64,000 bases of DNA from Actinomycetes bacterium (GCA_021787365.1 JAJYMB010000027.1:30833-94832), one strand, 5' to 3'; shown: positions 54,755 to 63,795, counted from the first letter of the stretch. The notes: generated by a model not told the origin, from the letters alone. Numbers and translations: made by a program.

Positions 54755-54952
54755 CTACTGGCCACCCTTTTGGACGTAGGACTTGACGAACTCCTCCGCG
54801 TTGTCCTCCAAGACCTCGTCGATCTCGTCCAGCAGGTCGTCCAGTTCGGCTTTCAGCTCCTCGCCTCGCTTCGAGCCGGCGGGGATTTCTTCGACTTCTT
54901 CGGTTTCCTGACGCGGAGGTGCTTGCTTTTTGATCTGCTCTCTTTCAGCCAT
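54755..54952 (-). CDS. pup: Prokaryotic ubiquitin-like protein Pup (ends GGQ)
   Basis: 65 aa; [30 protein letters not shown]. Confidence 0.98.
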   Translation of the reverse strand: MAEREQIKKQAPPRQETEEVEEIPAGSKRGEELKAELDDLLDEIDEVLEDNAEEFVKSYVQKGGQ

Positions 54953-54967
54953 CGTTGACGTCCCTCC

Positions 54968-56461
54968 TCATGCGCCGAGCTGCTCCAATAGCTCGGCCGG
55001 GGTGTTGCAGCGTGCCAGGAGCTGGTCCACGTGGGCCGCCGTCCCTCGGAGCGGTTCCATCATCGGCACCCTCCGTAGGGGGTCGTGCCCGAGGTCGAAC
55101 ACAAGCGAGTCCCAGTTGGCGGCCGCTATCGCCTGGGGCCAGCGCTGAAGGCAACGGCCCCGGAAATAAGCCCTGGTGGTCGTGGGTGGCTCGGTCATGG
55201 CCCGCTCTATGTCCTCTGGTCGCAGCAGCCGCTCCATGCCCGCGCGCGAGTAAAGGGAGCGCTCCGGGCGCACGTCGTGGTACTGCAGGTCCATCGCGAG
55301 CAACTTGGGGTCGCGCCAACCAAGCCCATGACGCTCACGGTAGCCGCTCACCATGCGGTACTTGCCCACCCAGTCCAACTTATTGGCGAGCGACATCGGG
55401 TCGGCTTCCAGCCCGGTGAGCACCTCCTCCCAACGCTGGAGGACGGCCTTTCCAACCTCGTCGCCCCCTATTGCCGCCAGCCCCTCGTCCTCGGCGTACT
55501 TGCGGGCGAGGTCCAGGTGTTCCCACTGCATCTCGAGGGCGGTCATCTGCCGGCCGTTCGCCAGCGGGAGCGGCTGGGAGAGCGACAGGTCGTACGAAAC
55601 CTGCCGGAGGGCGCGCACCGGGGCGGCGAGGGTGTAGTCGCGGCCCTGGCGGGTGAACCAGTCGTCCTCGATCATTGCCAGCACGAGAGCCGTCGTGCCG
55701 ACCTTCAAGAAGTCCGCCACCTCGGAGAGGTTGGCGTCGCCCAGGATCACGTGCAGGCGCCGGTACTTCTGGGCGTCGCAGTGGGGTTCGTCGCGGGTGT
55801 TGACGAGGGGCCTCTTCAACGTCGTCTCGAGGCCCACCTCCTCCTCGAAGAAGTCGGCTCGCTGGGTGAGCTGGAAGTTCACGCCCTCGGCGCCCGGCAC
55901 CTCGGCCCCTACCTTGCCCGCCCCCGTGTAGATCTGGCGGCTCACGAAGTGCGGGATCACGTGCTGGACCACCCGGGCGAAGGGCACTGACCGGTCCATC
56001 AGGTAGTTCTCGTGGGCCCCGTAGGAGTTGCCCTTGCCGTCCGAGTTGTTCTTGTAGATGCTGATCTGCTGGCCCGGCTGCAGTAGTTGGGCGGCCGCCT
56101 CCACCGAGCGGGCGAGGATGGCCTCCCCTGCCTTGTCGTAGAGGATGGCCTCCCAGACATTGGAGCACTCCGGGCCCGAGTACTCGGGGTGGGCATGGTC
56201 GACGTAGTAACGGGCCCCGTTGGTGAGCACGGCGTTGACCAGGTGAGTCTCGACCTCGGGGGCCAGTTGGGACTCGCGCACAAACCCGCGGGCGTCCCGG
56301 GCCGGCGACTCGTCCTGGAAGTCCCACTCGATGCGCCGGGCAAGCGAGGCGACATAGGCGTTGATCAGCGCAGACGACGCCGCGATCGGGTTGGGCTCAC
56401 CACCCCCGCGCACGATGATGCCGTACTCGGTCTCCATCCCGAGGACCTTCACTAGGGCCAC
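54968..56461 (-). CDS. dop: Pup deamidase/depupylase Dop
   Basis: 497 aa; LGMETEYGIIVRGGGEPNPIAASSALINAYV. Confidence 0.97.
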   Translation of the reverse strand: MALVKVLGMETEYGIIVRGGGEPNPIAASSALINAYVASLARRIEWDFQDESPARDARGFVRESQLAPEVETHLVNAVLTNGARYYVDHAHPEYSGPECSNVWEAILYDKAGEAILARSVEAAAQLLQPGQQISIYKNNSDGKGNSYGAHENYLMDRSVPFARVVQHVIPHFVSRQIYTGAGKVGAEVPGAEGVNFQLTQRADFFEEEVGLETTLKRPLVNTRDEPHCDAQKYRRLHVILGDANLSEVADFLKVGTTALVLAMIEDDWFTRQGRDYTLAAPVRALRQVSYDLSLSQPLPLANGRQMTALEMQWEHLDLARKYAEDEGLAAIGGDEVGKAVLQRWEEVLTGLEADPMSLANKLDWVGKYRMVSGYRERHGLGWRDPKLLAMDLQYHDVRPERSLYSRAGMERLLRPEDIERAMTEPPTTTRAYFRGRCLQRWPQAIAAANWDSLVFDLGHDPLRRVPMMEPLRGTAAHVDQLLARCNTPAELLEQLGA

Positions 56462-56854
56462 GCGCCGACGTTACCGTGCCAACGGAGAAAGAGGGCGGCC
56501 CCCCCCGCCGGCCCGGCCCCGCACCCGGGCTGATCCGCGTCGTTTCCGCTGCATGCGCTCCATCCCACGCCGACCGGGCCTTCCGCCGCCCCGATAGCCG
56601 TGTGCCGCCGGGCCGCCCGGTGCACCGAGAACGCCGGCGAGCACCTAACCGGGTGCACTCCCGCATACCCGGTGCACTATGCGTCCCCAGAAGGCGGCCC
56701 ATGGCACCCGGAAACAAGAAGTGCACCCAGAATGCGACTACCCAGCCTCTGCCGGCGCCGTTTGGCGGGCGCGAGCGCGGTTCGGCCCAGCGCCCGGCGC
56801 CGGCCCACCCAGGGCTGGCGCCCAGAGGGCTCAGGGGTACTGGCCGGTGGGTGC

Positions 56855-56966
56855 CTACAGGTACTGGCCTACAGGTACTGGCCTACAGGTACTGGCCTAC
56901 AGGTACTGGCCTACAGGTACTGGCCTACAGGTACTGGCCTACAGGTACTGGCCTACAGGTACTGGC
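56855..56966. repeat. 14-bp x8 tandem repeat (CTACAGGTACTGGC) overlapping the arc 3' end
   Basis: Eight exact units, read directly; each reverse-complements to GCCAGTACCTGTAG, and the last unit contains the arc stop codon. Confidence 0.95.
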
Positions 56967-58716
56967 CGGTGGCGACCCGCTCTATGGAGCGGCCGCCTCG
57001 GGTCTCGTCTCCCTGGGAGGTCACCGTGCGGATGTAGACGATCCGCTCGCCCTTCTTCCCCGAGATCTTCGCCCAGTCGTCGGGGTTGGTGGTATTGGGG
57101 AGGTCCTCGTGCTCGCGGAACTCTTGGCGGATCGAGTCGATCATGTCCTGGGTGCGGATCCCTCGGCCCTGGCCGGCGATCTGGCGCTTGATGGCCAGCT
57201 TCTTCGCCCGCCGGACGATGTTCTCGATCATGGCGCCGGAAGCAAAGTCCTTGTAGTACATGGTCTCTTTGTCACCGTTTTGGTAGGTGACCTCCAAGAA
57301 CTTGTTGAGCTCGTCGTCGCGGTACATCTCCTCGACGGTCCGCTCGATCATGAGCCGCACCGCCTTGTCCCGGTCACCGCCCCCGAGCCGCTCCACCTCC
57401 TCTTCGTCGAGGGGCAGCGCCGACGTCAGGTAGCGCGAGAAGATCTGGGCGGCGGCGCTCTCGTCGGGGCGCTCGATCTTTATCTTCACGTCGAGGCGCC
57501 CGGGGCGCAGGATCGCCGGGTCGATCAGGTCCTCGCGGTTGGACGCGCCGATCACGATCACGTTTTTCAGCGCCTCGACGCCGTCGATCTCGGCGAGCAG
57601 CTGGGGCACGATCGTCGACTCCACGTCCGAGGAGATGCCGCTCCCCCGGGTGCGGAAGAGCGAGTCCATCTCGTCGAAGAACACGATCACAGGCACGCCC
57701 TCCTCGCTCTTCTCCCGTGCCCGCTGGAAGACGAGGCGGATCTGGCGCTCGGTCTCCCCCACGTACTTGTTGAGCAGCTCAGGGCCCTTGATGTTCAAGA
57801 AGTAGCTCCTCGCCAGGCCGTCCCCGCTGCGCTCCGCCACCTTTTTGGCGAGCGAGTTGGCCACCGCCTTGGCTATGAGCGTCTTGCCGCACCCGGGCGG
57901 CCCGTAGAGCAGGACCCCCTTGGGAGCCGGCAGCTTGTGCTCGGCGAACAGCTCCCGGTAGAGGAACGGCAGCTCGACGGCGTCGGTGATCTGTTCGATC
58001 TGGGGGTCGAGCCCGCCGACATCGTCGTAGGAGATGTCGGGCACCTCCTCCAGCACTAGGTCTTCGACCTCAGGGCGGGGGAGCTTCTCCAGCAACAGGC
58101 CCGAACGGACGTCCATCAGCAACGAGTCGCCCGAGCGCAGCTTCTCGTCCAAAAGGGAGTCGGCGAGCTCGACGACGCGCTCCTCGTCGGCACGCGCCAC
58201 CACGATCGCCCGCCGCTCGTCTTCGAGCACCTCTTTCAGCGTCACGACCTCGCCCTGGAGGTCGCTGCCGCGCGCCAAGACCACGTTCAGCGATTCGTTG
58301 AGCACGACCTCCTGGCCCCGCCGGAGCTCGGCCGACTCGATGCCGGGGTGGAGTGAGACGCGCATTTTGCGGCCACCCGAATAGACGTCGGCGGTGCCGT
58401 CCTCGTTGAGGGCGAGGAAGGTCCCGTACGCCGAGGGGGGCTGGGTGAGCTTGTCCACTTCCTCGCGCAGAGAGGCGATGTGCTCGCGCGCTTCGCGCAA
58501 GGTGTAAGTGAGGCGTTCGTTCTGAGATAGGGCCTGCTGAAGCTGGCCCTTGGTCTCGAGCAGCCGCTCTTCTAGGGTACGGACCCTCTTTGGGGCGTCG
58601 GCCAGGCGCCGGCGGAGCGCGGCCACCTCTTCCTCGAGCGCTGCCACCTGCTCCACTGCCGAACGCGCTTCAGCACGTAGCCCGGCGAGTTCGTCTGGTT
58701 CGGCCAAGCGGACCAC
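56953..58716 (-). CDS. arc: Proteasome-associated AAA ATPase ARC/Mpa
   Basis: 587 aa; N-terminal coiled coil, OB region, [36 protein letters not shown]-terminal ATGQYL. Confidence 0.97.
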   Translation of the reverse strand: MVRLAEPDELAGLRAEARSAVEQVAALEEEVAALRRRLADAPKRVRTLEERLLETKGQLQQALSQNERLTYTLREAREHIASLREEVDKLTQPPSAYGTFLALNEDGTADVYSGGRKMRVSLHPGIESAELRRGQEVVLNESLNVVLARGSDLQGEVVTLKEVLEDERRAIVVARADEERVVELADSLLDEKLRSGDSLLMDVRSGLLLEKLPRPEVEDLVLEEVPDISYDDVGGLDPQIEQITDAVELPFLYRELFAEHKLPAPKGVLLYGPPGCGKTLIAKAVANSLAKKVAERSGDGLARSYFLNIKGPELLNKYVGETERQIRLVFQRAREKSEEGVPVIVFFDEMDSLFRTRGSGISSDVESTIVPQLLAEIDGVEALKNVIVIGASNREDLIDPAILRPGRLDVKIKIERPDESAAAQIFSRYLTSALPLDEEEVERLGGGDRDKAVRLMIERTVEEMYRDDELNKFLEVTYQNGDKETMYYKDFASGAMIENIVRRAKKLAIKRQIAGQGRGIRTQDMIDSIRQEFREHEDLPNTTNPDDWAKISGKKGERIVYIRTVTSQGDETRGGRSIERVATGQYL

Positions 58717-58903
58717 CTCCTAATCATCCATTCGTCCCGAAGGCCGCCCGGGTGAAGCGCCAAACTCGACCCGACGATACTGCGTGCCGGCGTCAACTTG
58801 GCGGATAGGCGCGCTGCCTATCGTTGACACTTAGGTCAGCCCGCCGGTAACTTGGAGGATACCGGACGCGCGTCCCTACACGAGGAAGGTGCCACAAAAC
58901 AGT

Positions 58904-59137
58904 ATGAAGGTCTGGATCGACCAGGATCTTTGCACCGGTGACGGGCTGTGCGAGGAGATCGCACCCGCAGTGTTCACCTTGCTCGACGACGGCCTCTCCT
59001 ACGTGAAGGAGGGGGACAAAGTCTTCAGCGACCCTGGTGGGCACGCTGGCTTGGCGCTCGTACCCGAAGACATGGAGGACGCCACCCGGGAGGCTGCCGA
59101 GGAGTGCCCCGGGGAGTGCATCTTCATCGAGGAGTGA
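58904..59137 (+). CDS. Ferredoxin (3Fe-4S type)
   Basis: MKVWIDQDLCTGDGLCEEIAPAVF...EAAEECPGECIFIEE. Confidence 0.88.
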   Translation: MKVWIDQDLCTGDGLCEEIAPAVFTLLDDGLSYVKEGDKVFSDPGGHAGLALVPEDMEDATREAAEECPGECIFIEE

Positions 59138-59197
59138 CGCCGCTGGGCTAGCCCGCGAGTCGTCGCTAGCCTGCTGGCACGGGGTCTTGGCCCCGGA

Positions 59198-60388
59198 TCA
59201 GCCTTGTACGCATGCCTCGGTCGAGACCACGCTCGAGTGGGCCGAGCCGAGGAGCGGGGCCAGTTCGGCGGGTGCATCGAGAGCGTACGAGGTAGTCGGC
59301 CTGTCGGGTGCGATCGCGAAAGCTATCCCGACCACCTGGCCCTGTTGGTCGACCAGGGGGGCACCCGAGTCGCCGTAGGTGAGACGGGCTGCGAGGACGA
59401 GCACGCGACGCGTGGTCCTGTGGGTGCCGTAGAGGTCCTCCCCCACCGCCGTCACCTGGTTGGCGATGGTCGCCGGCTGGACCGCAAGGGCGTCCTGCCC
59501 GTTTGGGTGGCCGAGCACGGCGCCCTTTTCGCCGGCGGAAGGGGCCGCCAGCCCGAGCGGCGTCTCGCCCAGCCCCGGCACCTTGAGCAGGGCCAGGTCG
59601 ACGTCAGGGTTGTAGAGCACGACCGACGCCGGCAACCGGGCCCCGTCGGGGAGCAGGACATAGGTGGCGCCGGCCGGTTCCCCGGCGACAACGTGGGCGT
59701 TGGTCACGACGAGGTCGTTGCCCGCCGTCCAGCCGCTCCCCTCCTGGATGCGGCCGCAGGCTTGGCCCTCCACCTTCACCGTGGAAGCCTCCGCTGCGCT
59801 CAGCACGCCGGCGGGCAGCGGGTCGGTCGCCGGCGGCCGGCCTGCGTCCTGGCTCGGCCCGAAGGTCGTGAACACTTGCGGGAAGCCGTCTTCGCCCACC
59901 AAGCGCCGGAGCGCTTGAAGGGTGTTGGGAGGGTCGAGGCCGACGCGGCGGCTCTCGTTGCTCACCCAGCGGGCGATGGCCGAGCCCGTCGTCAGCTGGG
60001 AGACCGAACCTGGCACGGCTGCGAGCGAGGGGGCCAGCAGCCAGACCAGCGCCAGGATCCCGACGACGCCAAGCAGCGCGCCGACCAGCCTGTCGAAGGC
60101 CCGCACCCCCCCGAAGGGCAGCACAGAGTGGAGCCTCGAACCCACCATGAGCCCGATGCCCTGGCCTATGAAGGCGAGCACGAGGAGGACGGCTATGGCG
60201 AGGGCGACCCGGGCGACTGACCCGGAGACGTCGAAGAAGCTCACGATCCTCGGCAGGTAGCGGACGGCGAAATAGATGCCGGCGCCGAGGCCCAGCCAGG
60301 AGAACACCCGGGCGAGGAACCCCATCCGCCACCCGCCCAGGGCCGCCAGGGCCGCGGCTACCAGGATGCCGATGTCGAAGTCGTTCAT
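59198..60388 (-). CDS. MarP-like membrane serine protease (CvpA-type TM domain + trypsin-like domain)
   Basis: Four N-terminal TM segments; VTNAHVVAGE, NPDVDLALLKV, YGDSGAPLVD catalytic triad motifs. Confidence 0.88.
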   Translation of the reverse strand: MNDFDIGILVAAALAALGGWRMGFLARVFSWLGLGAGIYFAVRYLPRIVSFFDVSGSVARVALAIAVLLVLAFIGQGIGLMVGSRLHSVLPFGGVRAFDRLVGALLGVVGILALVWLLAPSLAAVPGSVSQLTTGSAIARWVSNESRRVGLDPPNTLQALRRLVGEDGFPQVFTTFGPSQDAGRPPATDPLPAGVLSAAEASTVKVEGQACGRIQEGSGWTAGNDLVVTNAHVVAGEPAGATYVLLPDGARLPASVVLYNPDVDLALLKVPGLGETPLGLAAPSAGEKGAVLGHPNGQDALAVQPATIANQVTAVGEDLYGTHRTTRRVLVLAARLTYGDSGAPLVDQQGQVVGIAFAIAPDRPTTSYALDAPAELAPLLGSAHSSVVSTEACVQG

Positions 60389-61281
60389 CTTGAGGTTGGC
60401 GACCGGCCGTCCTCGGTCATGTGGCTCGCTCCTCGTCCCCCCGACCTGGCGGCCGTCAGGAACCCGGTATGGGCCACCATCCGGTGCTCCGGCCGCACGG
60501 ACTGGCCCTCGACGTGCCAGGGGCGCTGGAGCACCTCGATGGTCTCCGCCAGCGCGAAACCCGCCTTGGGGAGGGCCTCGCGCAGGGCCATCACCTGAGG
60601 GACGGTAGGCAGGTACGAGACGAGGATGCCGCCAGGGCGCAGGGCGGCGGATGCGTGCTGGACCGCATGCCAGGGCTCGGGGAGGTCGAGCAGCACCCTG
60701 TCGAGGTCCTCCTCCCCGATCCCCTGGTACACGTCCCGCACCTCGACGTGGTAGCGGCCGAGCACGCCCTCGCCGAGGAAGCCGGTCACGTTGGAGATGG
60801 CGCGGGCGGCGAAGTCCTCCCGGAGTTCGTAGCCGGTAACGTCGGCGCCTGCACGAAGCAGGGCCATGGACAGCGCCCCCGAGCCGAGCCCCGCCTCGAG
60901 GACCCTGGCGCCGGGGAAAATGTCGGCCATGATGAGCAAAGGGCCCAGGTCCTTCGGGTAGATGACCTGTGCCCCCCTCGGCATCTCCAAGACCAACTCG
61001 GCGAGCGTCGGGCGCACGGCCAGGTAGCGGGCGCCGTGGCTCGAGCGCACCGTGCTCGCTTCCTCCAAGCCGAGCAGGCCGTCGTGGTCGACCACGCCGG
61101 CGTGGGTATGGAACTGCCCTCCTGGTCGCAGCGTGAGCAGGTGCCGGCGGCCCTTGGAGTCGACGAGCAACACCTTTTCGCCGGCGACGAACGGCCGGGC
61201 AGCCCCCCGGCCACGGGAGCCGCTGCCCGCCTCCTGGCCGGTCGCGTCCAGGGCTGCGCCGGCCGAGGGCACGGCGCTCAC
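60385..61281 (-). CDS. trmI: tRNA (adenine-N1)-methyltransferase TrmI
   Basis: GEKVLLVDSKGRRHLLTL, IYPKDLGPLLIMADIFPGARVLEAGLGSGALSMALLRA; GTG at 61281 overlaps upstream stop. Confidence 0.92.
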   Translation of the reverse strand: MSAVPSAGAALDATGQEAGSGSRGRGAARPFVAGEKVLLVDSKGRRHLLTLRPGGQFHTHAGVVDHDGLLGLEEASTVRSSHGARYLAVRPTLAELVLEMPRGAQVIYPKDLGPLLIMADIFPGARVLEAGLGSGALSMALLRAGADVTGYELREDFAARAISNVTGFLGEGVLGRYHVEVRDVYQGIGEEDLDRVLLDLPEPWHAVQHASAALRPGGILVSYLPTVPQVMALREALPKAGFALAETIEVLQRPWHVEGQSVRPEHRMVAHTGFLTAARSGGRGASHMTEDGRSPTSR

Positions 61282-62315
61282 GCCCCGCCCTCCCGAGCTG
61301 ACGCAGGCAGGGCTGACGCAGGCAGAGCTGACGCCGGCAGAGCCGACGCCGGCAGAGCTGAGGCCGGCAGAGCCGCCGCCGCCGGCGATGACACCGGTAT
61401 GCGCCGGCCAGGATCTCCCCCGGCCCGGCGTACCAGCCTGCAAAAGGCGCAGACCTCACCGACGGTGGGTGCGCCGCAACTCGGGCAGGGGTGGAGGCCG
61501 TCGCGCTCCTCGCCGGCCACCTCCGCCCCGAGCATGCCGCCGTGCTCCAAGAAGCCGTGGTAAAAGGCGGCTTTGGTGCCCGGGGAGCGCTCTTCGATGG
61601 TGTTGAGGGCGTCCTTGTAGCCGAGGTGCTTGTTGCCGGCCGACATGGGGCACTCTTCGACTTGGTAGTCGATCCCCCTCAGCACGCAGTACGCCGCCGT
61701 CTCGCGCTCGGCCAGGCGCACGAGGGGCTTCACCTTCCGGGGGAAGCCGTCCCCGCCCGGCAGCACCGGGCGTTGGCGCGCCAGGTAGGCCACGTCCCAG
61801 CGGAGCAGGTTGCCGAAGAGGACCGCCGCCTCGTCATCTAGGTTGTGGCCCGTTACGACCACGTCGTAGCCGCCCTCCAGGGCGGCGCGGTCGAAGATGT
61901 GGCGCTTGGACAGCCCGCAGGCCGAACAGGGCACCCTGTGGTCGGCGGCGGCCCCGCTCCGGACGTCGTAACCGTAGTCGCGCGGGAGGTCCACCTCGAC
62001 GAGGCGTGCTCCCCGCCGCTCGGCGAACGCTCGGGCGTACTCCCCCGACGGCTCGCTGTACCCGGCGATCCCGAGCCCGATGTACAGCCCGTCGGCCTGG
62101 TAACCGAGGTCGAGCAGGAGGTCCCACAAGGCGAGGGAGTCCTTGCCCCCCGAGACCGCCACCAGGGCGCGCTCGCCCGGTGCGATCATCTTGTGCTCCT
62201 CGATGGCGCGGGTCACCTGGTTGCGGCAGTAGGTGATGAAACAGTCCGGACAAAAGGCCGCATTGTGCCGCCGCAGCTCGACCACCGCCCGGGCGCGGCA
62301 GCTACGGCACTTCAC
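61278..62315 (-). CDS. TtcA/TtuA-like tRNA thiolation protein (adenine nucleotide alpha hydrolase)
   Basis: N-terminal MKCRSCRARAVVELRRHNAAFCPDCF, PP-loop VAVSGGKDSLAL, PCSACGLSKRHIF, C-terminal CPSCGAPTVGEVCAFC. Confidence 0.88.
   Translation of the reverse strand: MKCRSCRARAVVELRRHNAAFCPDCFITYCRNQVTRAIEEHKMIAPGERALVAVSGGKDSLALWDLLLDLGYQADGLYIGLGIAGYSEPSGEYARAFAERRGARLVEVDLPRDYGYDVRSGAAADHRVPCSACGLSKRHIFDRAALEGGYDVVVTGHNLDDEAAVLFGNLLRWDVAYLARQRPVLPGGDGFPRKVKPLVRLAERETAAYCVLRGIDYQVEECPMSAGNKHLGYKDALNTIEERSPGTKAAFYHGFLEHGGMLGAEVAGEERDGLHPCPSCGAPTVGEVCAFCRLVRRAGGDPGRRIPVSSPAAAALPASALPASALPASALPASALPASAREGGA
61297..61371 (-). repeat. 15-bp x5 tandem repeat in the ttcA/ttuA-like 3' end
   Basis: GCTGACGC(A/C)GGCAG(A/G) units; encodes (ALPAS)n. 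Confidence 0.9.
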
Positions 62316-62587
62316 TCGGCGCCACCCTGGCCCGCGGGGACCGCACAGTCCCGAGGAGCTCCGGTGCCTTCGGCCGGCCCGAGCGCCCCGCCCGACACGA
62401 CGGGGCGGATCTCGACTTCGGAGCCCTCTGCGATCATGATGTCGCCTGTGACGAGCGTGCCGTCGACTATGACGAGGACGGCCTCCCGCCGGAGCGCGAG
62501 CTGGCGCAGGAGCGCCTGCACGCCGACGGGGCCGGCGACCTCGACTTCTCGCCTAGGGTTGCGGAGCAGGACTTTCACTTCGCCCAT
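62312..62587 (-). CDS. MoaD/ThiS/TtuB-like beta-grasp sulfur carrier with C-terminal extension
   Basis: MGEVKVLLRNPRREVEVAGPVGVQALLRQLALRREAVLVIVDGTLVTGDIMIAEGSEVEIRPVVSGG followed by 26 residues; overlaps start of the thiolase gene. Confidence 0.75.
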   Translation of the reverse strand: MGEVKVLLRNPRREVEVAGPVGVQALLRQLALRREAVLVIVDGTLVTGDIMIAEGSEVEIRPVVSGGALGPAEGTGAPRDCAVPAGQGGAE

Positions 62588-62786
62588 TGTGGCGCACTTG
62601 GCTGATGACCAGCCGCTCACCGGTGCGAAGCTTCCCCGAGTAGACGACCTCGGGCTTCTTTCGGAACGCCCTCACGGCGAAACAGGCCAGCAGTGCTGCC
62701 CCTCCCACCGCCACCCATTTGGTGTCGCCCCCGAGGACCCCTTGCCTTAGGGCCCGCCTCAACAGCCTGGAGAGCAGCCTGTCCAT
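62553..62786 (-). CDS. Small hypothetical membrane protein
   Basis: 77 aa; WVAVGGAALLACFAVRAFRKKPEVVYSGKLRTGERLVISQ. Confidence 0.5.
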   Translation of the reverse strand: MDRLLSRLLRRALRQGVLGGDTKWVAVGGAALLACFAVRAFRKKPEVVYSGKLRTGERLVISQVRHNGRSESPAPQP

Positions 62787-62791
62787 CGAGG

Positions 62792-63046
62792 CTATACCCG
62801 GCGGATCTCGACAAAGGTGGAACGGCGCCGGCCGCTCCGCCGCCCCAGCAGGAACGCTGCGACCGTGACCGCCACCACCGCGCCCGCTGCCGCGTAAGTG
62901 ACCAAGGGCAGCTTGGAGCGCACCTGGCCCTCGACGCCGGCCACGAGTTCTTGCGCCTTGGTGCGGATGTCGTCGGCCGTTATCTTGCCGTTGGGGCCGC
63001 TCCCAGACGGCCTCCCGTTGCCCGAGATGTTGCGGACCACCTTCAT
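62792..63046 (-). CDS. Small hypothetical membrane protein
   Basis: 84 aa, MKVVRNISGNGR...LPLVTYAAAGAVVAVTVAAFLLGRRSGRRR. Confidence 0.6.
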   Translation of the reverse strand: MKVVRNISGNGRPSGSGPNGKITADDIRTKAQELVAGVEGQVRSKLPLVTYAAAGAVVAVTVAAFLLGRRSGRRRSTFVEIRRV

Positions 63047-63795
63047 CGTTTGGCTCCTCTTACGATCCTTGTCACGCAAAAGACGGCCACCAGCACGCAC
63101 AAAAGCGCCCCTCCCATGTAGGGCACCCAAGACCAGTTGCCCGAAAGGGGGTGGCCGCTGCCGTAGGGGTTAGGGCCGGCACTGCTGGCCACGAGCGTCG
63201 TCGGGACGCCGCGCCCCGAACTGCTGGGCGACGTCGTGGCGACGGGCGGGGGGGACACCGCCCGGACTGCGGTCGTCGTGGGAAGGGAAGAAGACGGGCG
63301 AACGGTAGTGGCCGGCGAGGTCGTGGCCACCGTGGTCTTGGACACTGTGGTCGTGGACACTGTGGTCGTGGCCACTGTGGTCGTCGTGGGTGAGGTGCCA
63401 GTCGTGGCCGCCGTGCTCTTTACTGAGGCCGTGGTCTTTGCTGAGGCTGTGGTCTTTGCTGAGGCCGTGGTCTTTGCTGAGGCCGTGGTCCGTGCTGGGG
63501 CCGTGGTCTGGGCTGGGGCCGTCGCTACCGGGGTGGCCGGGCCCGGGTCGCCGCCGGCGGCCGTCGTGGCGGACGTGCTGCCGAACTGCGCCTGCAGCGC
63601 CCGCAGGAAGCCCACGGCGAGCAGCACCGTCCCGATCGAGAGGACAACGGCGCCGGCGATGCCCTTCCCGAGCGTCTTCGCCTGGCGGACAACCGGGTCG
63701 ATGGTCTCCTGCTTGGCGTAAGCGACGATGTAGTCGAAGAGCTCGGACGGGCCGTCCTTTCCCCGCTTGGCGCCGGCAGGCTTTTGACCTGGCAT
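63043..63795 (-). CDS. Holin-like/membrane protein with Thr-rich repetitive extramembrane region
   Basis: N-terminal SELFDYIVAYAKQETIDPVVRQAKTLGKGIAGAVVLSIGTVLLAVGFLRALQ, then Thr/Ala/Lys repeats, C-terminal TM. Confidence 0.65.
   Translation of the reverse strand: MPGQKPAGAKRGKDGPSELFDYIVAYAKQETIDPVVRQAKTLGKGIAGAVVLSIGTVLLAVGFLRALQAQFGSTSATTAAGGDPGPATPVATAPAQTTAPARTTASAKTTASAKTTASAKTTASVKSTAATTGTSPTTTTVATTTVSTTTVSKTTVATTSPATTVRPSSSLPTTTAVRAVSPPPVATTSPSSSGRGVPTTLVASSAGPNPYGSGHPLSGNWSWVPYMGGALLCVLVAVFCVTRIVRGAKR
63425..63514 (-). repeat. 18-bp x5 tandem repeat in the Thr-rich protein gene
   Basis: GAGGCCGTGGTCTTTGCT units; encodes (AKTTAS)n. Confidence 0.9.

Noticed and set aside
56855-56966. 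Possible CRISPR array
   Set aside because: Units are 14 bp, contiguous, with no spacers and no cas genes nearby; it is a simple tandem repeat.
56600-57191. ORFs with ([12 protein letters not shown])n repeats across the arc 3' end
   Set aside because: All three plus frames are open only because the 14-bp array cycles through frames; antisense to arc and without coding support.
60385-61443. trmI with a repeat-containing N-terminus
   Set aside because: The repeat belongs to the 3' end of the upstream thiolase gene; GTG at 61281 with GTGA overlap is the better trmI start.
59198-61459. 753-aa ORF as a protease fused to an upstream domain
   Set aside because: The N-terminal extension is antisense-like GC-rich sequence overlapping trmI; the protease starts MNDFDIGIL at 60388.
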